Of a stretch of DNA of 64,000 nucleotides, positions 35,462-48,300 are shown one piece after another. Made by a program: the position numbers and the translations under genes. The DNA is taken from contig OY292275.1 of NCBI GenBank assembly GCA_958496175.1, positions 50,793,701 through 50,857,700 of the forward strand, written 5' to 3'. Below the pieces are notes generated by a model that saw only the letters and a list, made by a program, of their open reading frames with translations, did not search any database and had not been told where the DNA came from. Origin of the DNA: Sisyra terminalis (Eukaryota > Arthropoda > Insecta > Neuroptera > Sisyridae). Each line of letters begins with the position of its first letter. Position 1 is the stretch's first letter.

Positions 35462-38400
35462 TCATAATAAGTTTCGAAGGAAAATTCTCCGGTTTGGATT
35501 TTCCTCGTTCTGATATAAAACCGTGACAGAGTCGTTGTATTTAATTGAATGCAATTTTATATCACCAGTTATATAAAGGTATTGGACTAATTTTGGATCC
35601 ATTCGAAATGGAAATGAGCCGATTAAATTTTTATCCACCCAAATTGAATATTGGTCAGTCTCGCAGCGAATTATCAAGTGGAATGCATGTCCTGGTAGGA
35701 AGGCTTTTTGGGGTGCGCGCTCCTCTTTGCCCCATTGTCCATCTTTCCATGAATTTCGGACGATAGACATTGTACCCGTTGTTGGTTCTAAAAAAAGAGT
35801 AATTGAACATGTTTCAATATGTTGTAATTATTTACTTACGAAATCGAGGATTTAAGTGAAACGGAATTATAGGATGTGGCCAGAAGTAGGGACTAGATTG
35901 TAAATTGATTGAAAATTGGTACGGTAAAAGCTTCATAGTTGCTTCAACTTCAATTTCATTCCCTGCAGAGAATCCATTAGCTAGTTGACTCAAAAATGGC
36001 TAAAATAATTCAGTGAAAATTAACTTTACAATCTCCTTAGTTTTAATGTTTAGAATTACCATTTCTTCACTAGAGATTACGTTGTTAATAGAAAGTACAT
36101 GGTATTCAAAAATAAATCGTTCGTCTGGGTAATTAAATGTTGAACTTACGAAACATTTTTCAACGTTTAGATCATGAACTTCAATGCCAATGGTTCGTTT
36201 AATTGGAATTTTAAAATCGAAAATGGCACAGTGTTTTTCGTTGATCGAAACGAAATATTTGTCTTCAGCTATTAAAATATACATAGTACAAAATTCTCCT
36301 CGCTTCAAATTGAAAGGGCGTATATTCACGTTGGTTTCGGGGCCCCAAGCTCCATCGTAACGATGATTGAAAACGATAAAGTGCTGATCGAAACGAGGAT
36401 TTATGTGTAATGCGATGTCGGTTGTAGGTGATTCTTCGCAGACAACATTTACGGAAAACCTGAGATTAGTATTTATATTTAACATAGTGATTATGTCATG
36501 TTAGTGACTTGTACGTGACTAGTTTGACTAAGGACTTTAAACTTGCATTTTTTTTACCTTTCGCATTCAGGTGGGATTTTTCCTTTCATGTATATAAACG
36601 AGCCTGGAGTGACGGGAGTATAAAACGGTAGTGAAAAAATATCATTTTCCTAAAAAATTAATAAAAACAATCATTAACTTTCGATACTTATTCATTTAAA
36701 ATGTAATATTTAAGCCTTAAGGTTGTCTTTGCTGATCCTAGTAATACTATCATTAAGACCTCTTGTATAAATCATCTAATACAATATTAGTAAATATTGA
36801 AAACCTTTTGCTTCACTTCTTAATTAGTGCAATTTTTGAATAAACCCAGGAGTGGATTTAAATGAAAATAGTACTTTTAGACTCAAAAAAAATAAATGAT
36901 TTGCTTGTTTGCGAAATATTGAAAACAAGATATAGTTGTATAGTATTCAATTTACGAGTAGAGAACCCCAAAGGACGAATATTTATAATACTGGGGATGG
37001 TTCTCGCTCAGTATTTCCAGCGAAGACCTTAGCTATTCTGCTTAACTAAGCTATTTTTGTTATAAAAAATTTAGTGACTACTTTGTTAACGAGAGCCAGG
37101 TTTGCAAGAAAAAAGGATTGACCAACAAAAAAAGGGTAGACCTATACCTACAATTAACGATAAAGTTCAAACTTTCAATACCAGTGTATTGATATTTTCA
37201 CTTTTATCGAGATTTAAAGTGAATGGTAAAAACAATTTTCGAGGGTTATTGCATAAATAAGTGGCGTGAGTTTGCAGGCTGTAGTTTATTCAGTATGGTA
37301 AAAATATTCCAATAAATCGATATAAATTTTCTTTGGTAATTCAGCAAAGGTTAAAGTGTTAAATGTAAAAAACTAAAGAGGAGCGAAATTGCCTCTAATG
37401 TCCCATTTAACTACCTAGCATAGACTCGTAGCAGTTTTAGGTCCCTTGAGTTTGAGCTGTATAGTATCCATAGAGACTTTATCAGAGACTTTATAAATAG
37501 GTTTAACCAATTGGAACTAGGATCAGCGCTGGGGCGCAAGAATTCTTTAAGACATGGTGTAGAGGAACTCGTAAGAAAAGTCTCCAAATACTAGAATTAA
37601 AATACTCAAATTATATCATTTGAAAATCTCCATTTTTCCACTGTAATCTTTTTATGTAAACATAAAAACTTATTTGATTTTTTAGGACATTTATTCCTTT
37701 TAAATAATACTGTCTCGAGTATAACATAGGTCCTTCTTGATTTTGAAACCTTAGAGGCTTAGACTGAAGCTTAATTAGTTTTATGAAAAATTGGGAAAAT
37801 CTAGCTCTCACTTAATAACTTTCTATGGGTAAAAGACCATAAAATCTTTTAGAGTACTTAGTTAAAAATATTTGTGATTTAGACTTTAAAAAGGATAAAA
37901 TTCGATTAAAAATTATTTCTATATTCAACGTCGATATAGAATATTCATTCTTCACAATTGAACCTTAAAACACCATCATAAGGTTTGTTAAAATGGATAA
38001 TTAAATTAACACTTTCTTGTTATTAGTAAAGTAAGATACATAACTGAGAAGAAGCAAAACATTTTATTTTTAATAGCATAACATATTTAACCCTCGGCCT
38101 ATTTACTACCTGACTACCTGCTTTAAGACATGGGTAATTGTAATGGACTACGATAGCAATGCATTTATTTTTAAGGCGATGATATATATACAATGAAATT
38201 AAAAAAATATTTTTTTATTACACACTATGTATGTAAATAACTAAAGAAAATAAACTATAAACTAATTTGTATAAAGGTCTTAACAATTTAGTTATATTTA
38301 GGTATATTTGAACCAGCAAGTTCCCCTTATGAGCCATTTTTCTAATTCCATTTTTTTGGGATTTTTGAACCATTTTTAGACCTAATTATTATAAAATTTG

Positions 38401-38528
38401 ATATTGTTAATTGTTGATAATACAAAGAAAACTACACAGAACTTCTGGGTCATTCTTGCTATTGAGGATTAAAATATAAATAGATTTACCTGGTCTTCGC
38501 ACAATGATAAATTTGGAGATTCAGCCAT
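35462..38528 (-). CDS. Tandem-repeat galectin (two carbohydrate-recognition domains)
   Basis: Galectins bind beta-galactosides without calcium and are secreted without a signal peptide; insect members act in immunity and gut defence. Five exons, 38528-38490, 36649-36558, 36459-36060, 35999-35840 and 35787-35462, give 338 residues, with no signal peptide. Domain 1 spans about residues 22-165: LHINPRF (His62, Asn64, Arg66), VFNHR and WGPE (Trp82, Glu85). Domain 2 spans about 178-328: FHLNPRF (His225, Asn227, Arg229), VRNSW and WGKEER (Trp249, Glu252, Arg254). Domain 2 has the full sugar-binding set. Domain 1 lacks the last Arg of the WGxEER motif, so its affinity may be weak or altered. The linker between domains is about 12 residues. 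Start chosen because MAESPNLSLCEDQ splices in phase 0; an alternative first exon may exist upstream. Confidence 0.93.
36650..38489. other. First intron of the galectin gene
   Basis: AT-rich. I see no gene or identifiable mobile element in it. Confidence 0.5.
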
Positions 38529-39196
38529 TTTATAAATATATTTTTAGTAAAATTAATAACTTTAAGCAATTTTATTTAACATTTCAAACTAGTTTTTTTG
38601 GCTTAAATACATTTTAAGGTTAATATAATACGTAGAAATCTATAGGAATGTGGAATGAATGAGAATCTAAAACGCATGTGTGAACTAAAAGTATTGGAAT
38701 TATAATTCAAAAATGCTTTTTTTTGAGGAAAACGTATAAATTACTTAATTTTAGATTAACTTAGCTTAAATCGATAAGTAATTAAATGGAATTAGTTCGT
38801 TATAATTACTATAAAATTTATCCAGTTTATGTTCTTAATTTAAAAACAAATAAGTCTGTATTTTCCAAGTAAAAAAAAGATAAGAATGTTGTGATAAGAA
38901 AGCATCGTAAGATAGATATAAAAAAAATTTGTTGCAAATATTTGGACTTACCAATGAAGAAATAGACTCATTGCTAATAAATCTTTTTTTCTTTTTCTTA
39001 GCGGACAGTTTTACTGAGATAAATGAACAATTCACGAACTATTTGAACAATGAGGATATTAATATAGCTTCTTTGGGTGGAATGAAACGCGCTAATGCTT
39101 CGATGCAACAAAGAGATTTTCTTTTGGGCAAAAGAAGTTCATTTTCATGAAGAAATAGAAGTTACATGTTAATGATTCAGAATGAATTTTACTCAC

Positions 39197-39310
39197 ATTG
39201 ACATTTTGTGATTTGTTTGGCAAATTGGCGTTTTTCGGTGCAATTTTAATCCAGTCACAATTGAAAATTCCACAGCAAGTTGTATTAACATGGTTCATTG
39301 AGTCTTCCAT
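39197..39310 (-). CDS. Possible alternative first exon of the galectin gene
   Basis: An ATG at 39310 opens 38 codons (MEDSMNHVNTTCCGIFNCDW and so on, ending KSQNVN) that stop exactly at a GTGAGT donor in phase 0. The canonical first exon (38528-38490) also ends in phase 0, so either could join to the exon at 36649. The encoded peptide has no known domain. It could also be a non-coding exon or a chance frame. Confidence 0.3.
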
Positions 39311-42300
39311 GGCGAATTTTCAATGTGACGAAATTTTATAAAATGCATTTAGATTTGCTGGGTTTTTGATTTTGCAATCGACAAGTTCCACTTTCACTGC
39401 AACTCGCTTATTACAATCTGATGTAAACAGTGTAAATGACTAATATATGATTGCTATTTTAATCATACACAATCTTCAGTGATGTGACGTCCTCTTTATA
39501 ATGATGTTAATGTTAATTTTAACTATTTTTAATTTAATTTATTAATTAAAAGACAGACCATTAAACGTTATCAACTCAAGTCTACAAAAGAATTTTATTT
39601 TTGCTTTTTTTACGAACGCTGCTGTGATTTCAACAAAAATATATTGATAAATGAATTCTTTGTTTTTACTTTTATGTAACTAAACTTAATGAATCATTAA
39701 TAATTCATAGTGCATGAATTTCTACTAGCCAATCCAATGTAGCCATAAGATCGATAAAAAGACAATGAAAAAAAGAAAACTTCTCATTATATTTTCAATA
39801 AATATTTATTTATGTACCTACTTCTTTACCAGACATTTTTATGAGAATATAAGATATGTTTATATAGGCTGTCCCATTTTACTTTTTGTGACTGATATTT
39901 GAAAAAAGGAAACAAAACTTAGTTCTAACTCATTTTTAAAATTTCACTAATAATAGATCAGGAATTTCTATTTTTGGAAATCAACATTTTGTAATTGTGG
40001 ACTCTCCATTTCTTCACTCATTCACCCTAGAGCAAAAATTTGGGTTACCTAAAATTTTCAAGTAGAAGTCTAAACATCGTTTTTCGAATAGGTAGTAATG
40101 ATTTCTTCCGTAATTGTTCACAACATTGAAATTGCGTATTTGAATAATAATGCGCTTAAAACTTTCTAATTTTCTAACAGGAACATATTTTAACCCATTA
40201 CTCCTCAACTTTAGGCATAATTTTTCTGAATTTTAAATAAGTTAGTTTATCATGACAAAAAAGTAAGTCTTTTTCCCAATTTTGAGATTCATTTCCCATA
40301 TCAGAAAAGTTCATAATCAATTCTTAGAAGAGACGTTTTGTGTATACTTGTTCGGACGATTCCTTCATATTTTTAAGTTCTTATCCAATGAATAGCTCGG
40401 ATTTTCATCATTATCTTTCTAGGTAAATGCATCTGCTAATACAAATGGCCAATTTCCGTTGTTTTGATTAGAAGATCCACCCTTTTGCTCAAAGTCTTAG
40501 GCAGTGTTAGGTCTAAGGTTTTTTTCAGGTTCTTCTTCTCGCTAAGATCCACCTGGTTTCACCCTTGTTTATCGTTAACTTCCATTTTATTTTACGAATA
40601 CAAAAACATTAGAATATACCTATTGAGAAATTCAGAAATATTTCAACATTAGTAACTCGTTTTTATGAACTTTTTCACATTGAAAAAATATGGAAAGTTT
40701 GTTAATAGGATTGCTCTTTGTATGCATCACGATTTTAATCGTTTTTAAGATACTAAACAATTTCAAATATTCTGATTAAAACATATATAAGTTTGGCTTA
40801 CTTTGCACTTTTGTAGCTTTTGAATTGATTTGCAGATTTTTATTTAAAAAAATTCATATTAATTTTTAAAGAATGATTCTACAATATGAAGTTACAAATA
40901 TGAAAGTTGTAGTATCAAGAGTATAGTTTGAATACCCTATTTTCTATATATTTTGCTCGCTATCTATATTATGTGACTTTCAATGCTTTAATTTGTCAAT
41001 ATTAGTGATTTAAGGGTATTTGTAGAATTGAACAAATGCATGGATATGTGCAGTTCTGATCATATTTGCTAGAATAATATTTGTTTTTTTTTTACGAACT
41101 TTTTTCTACCTTGAGAGAAAAAAGAAAGAATAATTTGTTTCAACCAATAATATTCAGCAAAAAGTGCTACGGCAAAAACCCAGATTGATAACTATAAGTA
41201 CAAATAAATTATAAAAGCGGGAAATTTGTATTGTACTTTTCACTTAAAAATGAACTATACAGATGCCAAATTTTGAGCGTATTTACAATTACAAGAAATA
41301 AATAATGCTTTAAAATAATAAATCTTACCTAAATTGCAGTTTACTTACTATTTCATGGTTCCTGTGTAATTATTTTTAAAGAAATAAAAAATCTAGCAAA
41401 CAAAAAATGGAAATAATATTTTCGTGTTTAATTCAATTATTTTATTAATTTTACAATAATATAATGAATTAATATATAGAATAATATATAAATCAGTGCA
41501 ACAAAATTAGTACAGGCACTGGAATGTTATTAAATTCAACTCTAACTTCTTATTAAATGTTAAAATACAAGTTTTGGTGTATGAAACGTATATAATAATT
41601 TTTAATAAACATTAAATCGTATTCTTAAAACTATCTCTAACAAATCATATTATAAATACAATATTAAAAAAAATTAAAATACAATAAAACTTTTACAAGT
41701 CCTTTAAAATGGAAATAATAAATACAGATGGTTAGCATTTAAATTTGAAATTATGAAAATTTAAACGTAACAGCTGCAAAAATTAAGTGAAAACATTTAA
41801 AATAATTTATCTCAATTATAATAATCATATACAATTGTTTAATATATTACGACATTTCTATAACTTTAAAGCTTTTGCTTTAAAAATGTATATATTATGA
41901 TATAAAAATTAAAGGAAAACTTAAGGAAATAAATATATAAAATGGATATTTTTTTTGTTTAAAATACAACAAATCTTATTAAAATAAAATCATTTATAAA
42001 ATTAAAATTTGGTAAAAATGAGATGTGTTGTTACTATTATTTCTACTTTTATTGTACAAAAAAAAAAAGGATTGACGAGAAAATAGAGTTTAAAAGTTAA
42101 AAGAAATTTCTTGGTAACTAGAACAGCTAAACAAGTTTATAATTTCTAGTTTTTTTTTTTCTTATTTTTTAAAAATTAAATTATAAAAAAACATTTCATT
42201 GTAACAGACAAATTGCACCATAACTGTTTTTTTTCTATTTTTCCTTATTGTTAAATTAAAATAACAATCTATTAATAAAAAAAAGTTATAACAAAAAAAG

Positions 42301-42395
42301 GTACTTTAGTTGCAAAACTATGAAAGTATATTGTACAAAATACTGAGGAGAAGGTTGAAAATTTGTAAAAAATATATACAAAAGGCTGAAAGAAA
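39311..42395. other. Intergenic region between galectin and the SIPA1L-like gene
   Basis: Very AT-rich, particularly 41300-42300, which may hold the 3' untranslated region of the SIPA1L-like gene. No coding sequence or identifiable element seen. Confidence 0.5.
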
Positions 42396-45300
42396 TTATT
42401 GGCGTTCTATGTTTTGGAAAAACCATTCGGTGAACCTTCTTAGTTGGTGAGCTGCAGCTTGAGACTCATCTTGGAGACGGCGGTTTTCTTCGCGAAGACG
42501 TCGCACCTCATCTTCGAGGGACATGCGACGTTTCGTCTCGTGATTGACGCGAGACTCAAGCTCGTTAAGATGGCTTTGCAGTTCTGGAACACTTGTGCTT
42601 GTGCTTACACTATAATTAAAGAAAAAAACGGCGTTTTAAACAAAGCTTTGAGGGGTAAAGTGAATGGAAAATGGACAAAAATAAAGCCTTTTCAGATTGA
42701 ACTAAGTTTTGAAAGTTAAAAACTGAAATAAAAAGTAAAAAACAACAACTTATTCATGGGGTTTTTAAGATCTGGGAACGCATTTTTCAAAGTTTTAACA
42801 AATTGTAAGCTCTAAATTTGGTTTTAATTTCTACAAATTAAAAATCTATTTTAAAGATTTTGTTTTCATTGTTAACTGGCTGTCGAATGGACTATTTTAG
42901 TTATGCTAGAATGAGGATATAGAGGTGTAAATAGTATTTTTGTCCGTATTACTGTTTTTATAAGAAAATATTCTACGTAAGCTATACAGCAGGGGTAGGC
43001 AAACGATCGATCGCGAACAGGTCCATAATCGATCGCAGGTATTTTAAAAAGTTTTTTAGGTAAATTTCAATTTTTTGAATTGAAAATGTGTATTTATAAA
43101 TTAGCAGACAATGAAACTGGAATTTAAAATTAAACACGCATCTATTCTACAACGGATATTACCGATTCCCAAATAGTCTTTATAATACTTTCTTCTACTC
43201 ATTATCTCTTTAAATCTGTATTTGTTTTTAATTTAACCCATTTTTCCTAAGTTTACCCAATCTTGCTATACATAATATTATATTTTTACTTTTATTTAAG
43301 ATATATAAATTAACAAAACAATGATTTTCTGACGCCAAAGGGTTGATATTACATTAATTACTACATTAATGATAAGTTTTAAAGTTTGTTATCGATCACA
43401 TGAACATAACAAGGTTATTCTGAAAAGTTCCTTAAATTAAGCCTTTTTAATTTCATCTGTAAACTACTTTTGATACTTTATAAAGTGTCTCGTAGATATA
43501 TGTTCCATTACGACTACAAAGAAAATTATTTTTCAAGTTTAAAATTTTTAATTTGCTTCGGTAGAAGAAAAAAACATTAAATCTGGGGATTGTTTTTAAG
43601 GAAGAACCTATGCTTTGATTTCAAAACTACTAATAGGAGTATCTCTAAATTATACTAATATTAACATTTAATTAGTTATATTAACAAAATGGTCTTCAGT
43701 TTGGAATTGATATGAAAAAATAAGACTTTCACAGCCTGAAAAATTAAATTAAACACATTATAAACTTCTAATTGAATAAAACTTGATTTTTTAGATATAA
43801 AGGATGGTAGAAGGATCTCACATTGCTTTTCCATTCCACGTAATCCAATAAAAAAATTAGACCGAACTTTATTGAACCGACACGTGCGTGAAGAAATACG
43901 CAGTAAACACGTTACCGATATGAAAAAAAACCAATGGATTTCGTGGAGTGAAAACAATCGTATATATTATGTGGAATGTCATAGTCCTTACAAAATATGT
44001 ATTCTTATTGAAAATTTTCAAACATTTTAAACATCCACAGATCTGTTTTTAGAGGTCAGATCTCGAAGCGGACATTTTGGAGTTTATTTTTTGTATCATT
44101 TTATAACATCTATTATACATACATGACTGGATACAATTTGCACATAAAAAATTATGAACCTTTCAGAAAACTAGAGTTTTGCCCTATAAATTTAGAATAC
44201 TAGTTCTAAATAATAAATTTTTGTAATAAACGACTCCTATTTAGAACCTAAACGTGGGGCAATGTTAACTTAAACAGGGAAATTGAGGCATAGTTTCATG
44301 TATTTCATGCAACGTTACATGCGCTATATAATTTGGCTTAAAAAAGGCTTGCAAACGAAATGAGCAGTAGCCTAAGCTTCCTTCATATTTTCCGTAACTT
44401 TTCTAGCTTAAATTCCTAAGTATTAATTGTTTGAATTTTAAACTTTAAAACGATTTAGTGCTTTATACTTAACTAATCAGTAGCATGCATAAATAACAAT
44501 AATTTTTGCCTGAAATAAAATAAATAACAATTCTATATTTCCAGCATTGCCGTTCTTTGATTAATCTGAAATTTGAAAAAAGCGTTCCTGAAACAACATA
44601 TGGGGTCAAATTAAAAAAAATTAAATCCACAATGAAAAACTAAATAAGGCATACTTGGTTAGGTACAAATGGTTTTATAGAGTAATTTCATTTTTTTTTC
44701 TGTAGCCTTATTAAAAAGAATAATTTTTAGCTTTATTTTTGCTTTAATGAGTCCCTATTCCATGCATTATAGGGAAAATTTGTTAAAAATAACAGAAAAC
44801 AGCATTCATCCTGTACAATTAAACGTTTTTACACTGAAACCATCGAAAAACAATTCAGAAACTCAAAACGTTATATACAAATTGAATTGTTTTTCGACCG
44901 GTTTTTTATAAGTTTTTAGAATTAATATGACGAACAACCCTAGTCATATCAAATAATTTTAGTCACATTTATTATAATTAAATATTTAAATGTTTTAATT
45001 GAGTAAAGTGAAACCGAAAAATCCTATTAACTCTGAAACATTCTGACATTGGTTTAATTAAAAAAAATTAAAAAAGCACATGGGGAGATTTCTAGAGGTT
45101 GAGTAAAACAAATTTAACGAAGAAAAGCGTTTGATTTAAAAAAAAAAGATTGAATAGAAAGTCTTTAAGAGATTTTAGTCGAAATAAAAGTGCTTAGGTG
45201 CTTAATGTCTACCTTTTAAGAGGTTTCACTTACAATTTTCAGTAATAAAAATCCGTTTCTTGTAGTTAATCCTAGGGGAAATTATAAAAATCAGTATTTG

Positions 45301-48300
45301 ATCTAGAATCAGTTGTTTAATAGATCTTTAAGATTTTGACTAAATTTTATTCGGGAAGATAAATTTAACTTTTAAATCACTTACGTTGATGTAATTGAGG
45401 CGTCTATGGGAATTTTTTCGTCGTTCGACCAATTTTCGCCGTTGTGATCCGCATCCGTTGGAAGACTATTGATATCGCGGACTTGGAGCATTGCGCGGGT
45501 GGCTGTATCGACAAGACTTGGCCAATCCATTTCTCCTGCATCGGGTAAGGGTAGAGGTTCAGTTGGAAGTTTGAAATTGGCGCTTTTTTTGTACAAATGA
45601 TTATTATTGGTAGGAGAAGCACGTTCTTCTTTACTCATTTTCATTTCGGATGGAGCAGGGCTCGATGCAGTACTTGCATTGGAGATTACCGTCGCTGGTC
45701 GTGCAGTTGTGAAGATCACTTCAGCCTGGGATTGCGACTGCAAACTGCTAGCATTTATGTTTTCACTCGACCGACATTTAAGTTTATGTTCTTTTTTCTT
45801 TATTTCAATACTTTCAGCGAGTTGGTTTTCGTTCATATAATCAGGATTAATCAACTTCATCAAGTCTTCTTGCAATGTGCTGCAACTCAAATTGGCACTG
45901 TTTCGATTATTGGCATTGCGTACAGTAACTCCTGGTCGTAGCCGTGCTTCCCCATTAATTGGTCGAGGACTCTGATTCCTACTGTTACTATTCGACGAGG
46001 TTAAATTCCCGTTTCGTTTTGCTCGGCGAAGTTTTGGTGAAACGTTCCCACTTTGACTTCCAGCAGAAAGTTCATCTTCACTGGGAAGTCCGTAAATTTG
46101 CTCGCCTAAAGATTCAGTTGAATGATTTTCGTGATTTAAAATTCCTTTCGTATCGTTATGGTTGGAATAATCGACAACTTTGGGAGTTCTTGTGATTAAG
46201 TACTCGATGTTTGCAGTGCGTGGTAAAGGTCTTGTGTCATTGATTGAAGGTTTAACGCAAGAATTCTTTTCAGATTTCATATAAGAATCGAAGTCAATAT
46301 ATCTTGTATGATTTGGTGTGTTATTTGTAGATAGTGAATAATTCACATGCGAAAGGGGTAGTGAATGTGCTGAATGGAGTTTTGGGTGTTGTGTATTTGA
46401 ATGTTTGGGTGAAATTTGAACTTGGGACATCGAGTGAGGGATTTGGGAGATATTTTCAGTACTGTGTTTTGGAGTTATGGATTGAAATGCATTTGAAGAG
46501 TTATTTCCTAATCTGGTGGGTAAAGGTGGAGCAGTAATTCCTTGATGAAGGGAATCTGGTTCTGGAGGTTCGAGAAGCTCGTACCATCGATCATCACTGG
46601 AATGCCCGCTGGAAGAACTAGTCATTGTTCCCTAAAAAGAAAAGAAAAATCAGTGTGTTGACTTTTAGAAAGAAATGGAAATTGTTACCTCAGCGTTCAA
46701 GGAAAATCGGGGGTCATGAAAAGATTTGCTGCTACTTCCGGTTCCATAACCGGAACTATTGCTAGATCTTGGTGGTGAAAAACTTCTTTCATACCTTCGG
46801 CGATGGTTTCCCGGAACGGCTTGTTGTAGTTGGGGAGCTTTTCCTTTTTCTCGACGTTCATCACTATTCACATTTTCATAGTCTCCTTCGTAATTTCCAG
46901 CGTTATATTTACAATTTGGTAAAGTGCAGCCTCTTCGAGGCGTGTTGTCTGATTGAGCGGGAATTACGGTAACCATAACCAATGCAGAAGTTTTAAGTAA
47001 ATCCACCATTTGATCATGGGTTAAAGTCGAAACGGCAATTTTACATATTTCAACGAGACGCGCTCCTTGTCGAAGTCCAGCTTGCCACGCTAAGCCCATA
47101 CTTTCAACCTGGGTGACAACTCCGTCGGGTTGGACATGGAATCCGAGCTGACCCATTGGATTTCTTCGGAGGGAAAGTTCTTGAACGGGACAAGCTTGAG
47201 TTACAGCGCGAAGTCTTGCGACAATTTCCATGAGTTCATCACGGTCGCTGCTCGATTCTCGCATTTGAATTGCCGTGCACTCCCCTTGATGGTGGTAAAT
47301 TCGAAGACTATTGCCGTGAGCAAGCCATCCCAAAATCGCTTTGCAAGGCGTCACAAAAACGATTTGTCGTGAACATTCTTCAATCAAGACTAGACTATCA
47401 GATGAAATTCCCAAGAAGCATTCGACGAACATCGCCTGACCGCTATCGTCGAGCACAACTTGCCAACAAATTGCACCTCGTTGCACCGCGTCACTAATAA
47501 ACCCTGGACGTGGTTTCTCCTTTTTCTTCCCACCTCCAAAAATAGCTAAAAAAATAAAAGTTAAAAAAAATCTTAACAATGGTTTTCTTAAAACTTACAA
47601 AATTTTTGACCGGTGTCAACTACGCTCGTTGTAACATAATTCGTCGCTAAATCTTTAAGATATTCCTGGCGAGTTCTCGTCGCCATAGTCGCAAATTTTT
47701 CAGAGCGATGAGCCGCATTTTCTGCATTAACTACTTTCGAAAGGAGAAAATCGGCGAATGCTTTTGACTTGGGAAATCGGGCACTTTCTTTGATCGGCGG
47801 CCCGAAAACCGGCACTTCCTTCGAACGGCTGACGGCCACCAAATACTGCGTGTTATCAGAACAGGGATTAACGGCGCGGACTATAATGAAGACGTGCTGA
47901 AATTGTGAGCGAATGTTCTTCGGTGTAAACGGTTGAGCACCCGGTTCTTGGAAGACAATTGTAACGATATCGTTGCCGATATGCCTCTTACGAAGCAACT
48001 GTTGTCGGTTGTTTGGTGTGAACGGCAACATCGTCGAAACATGAAACATTATTTCGCAATCCTGATACTGCGAATAAACCGAGTATAATCCAGTCGAGTC
48101 GGCTGTAAAAAAAAAAACGAAATTAATTTTTTGCAAATGTTTTCAAATGAAGAACATACTTTTATTATCCAGTCCAGCTTTATATTTATCAAAGCCTTTC
48201 AGTCGCACTCTCTGGCCTATCGTACCTAAGAATTCAGTAAAAGCTGGTCCCGCTTCTTCATTATTGTACATATCTTCTTCTGAGGCTTGTCCGGCTTTGC

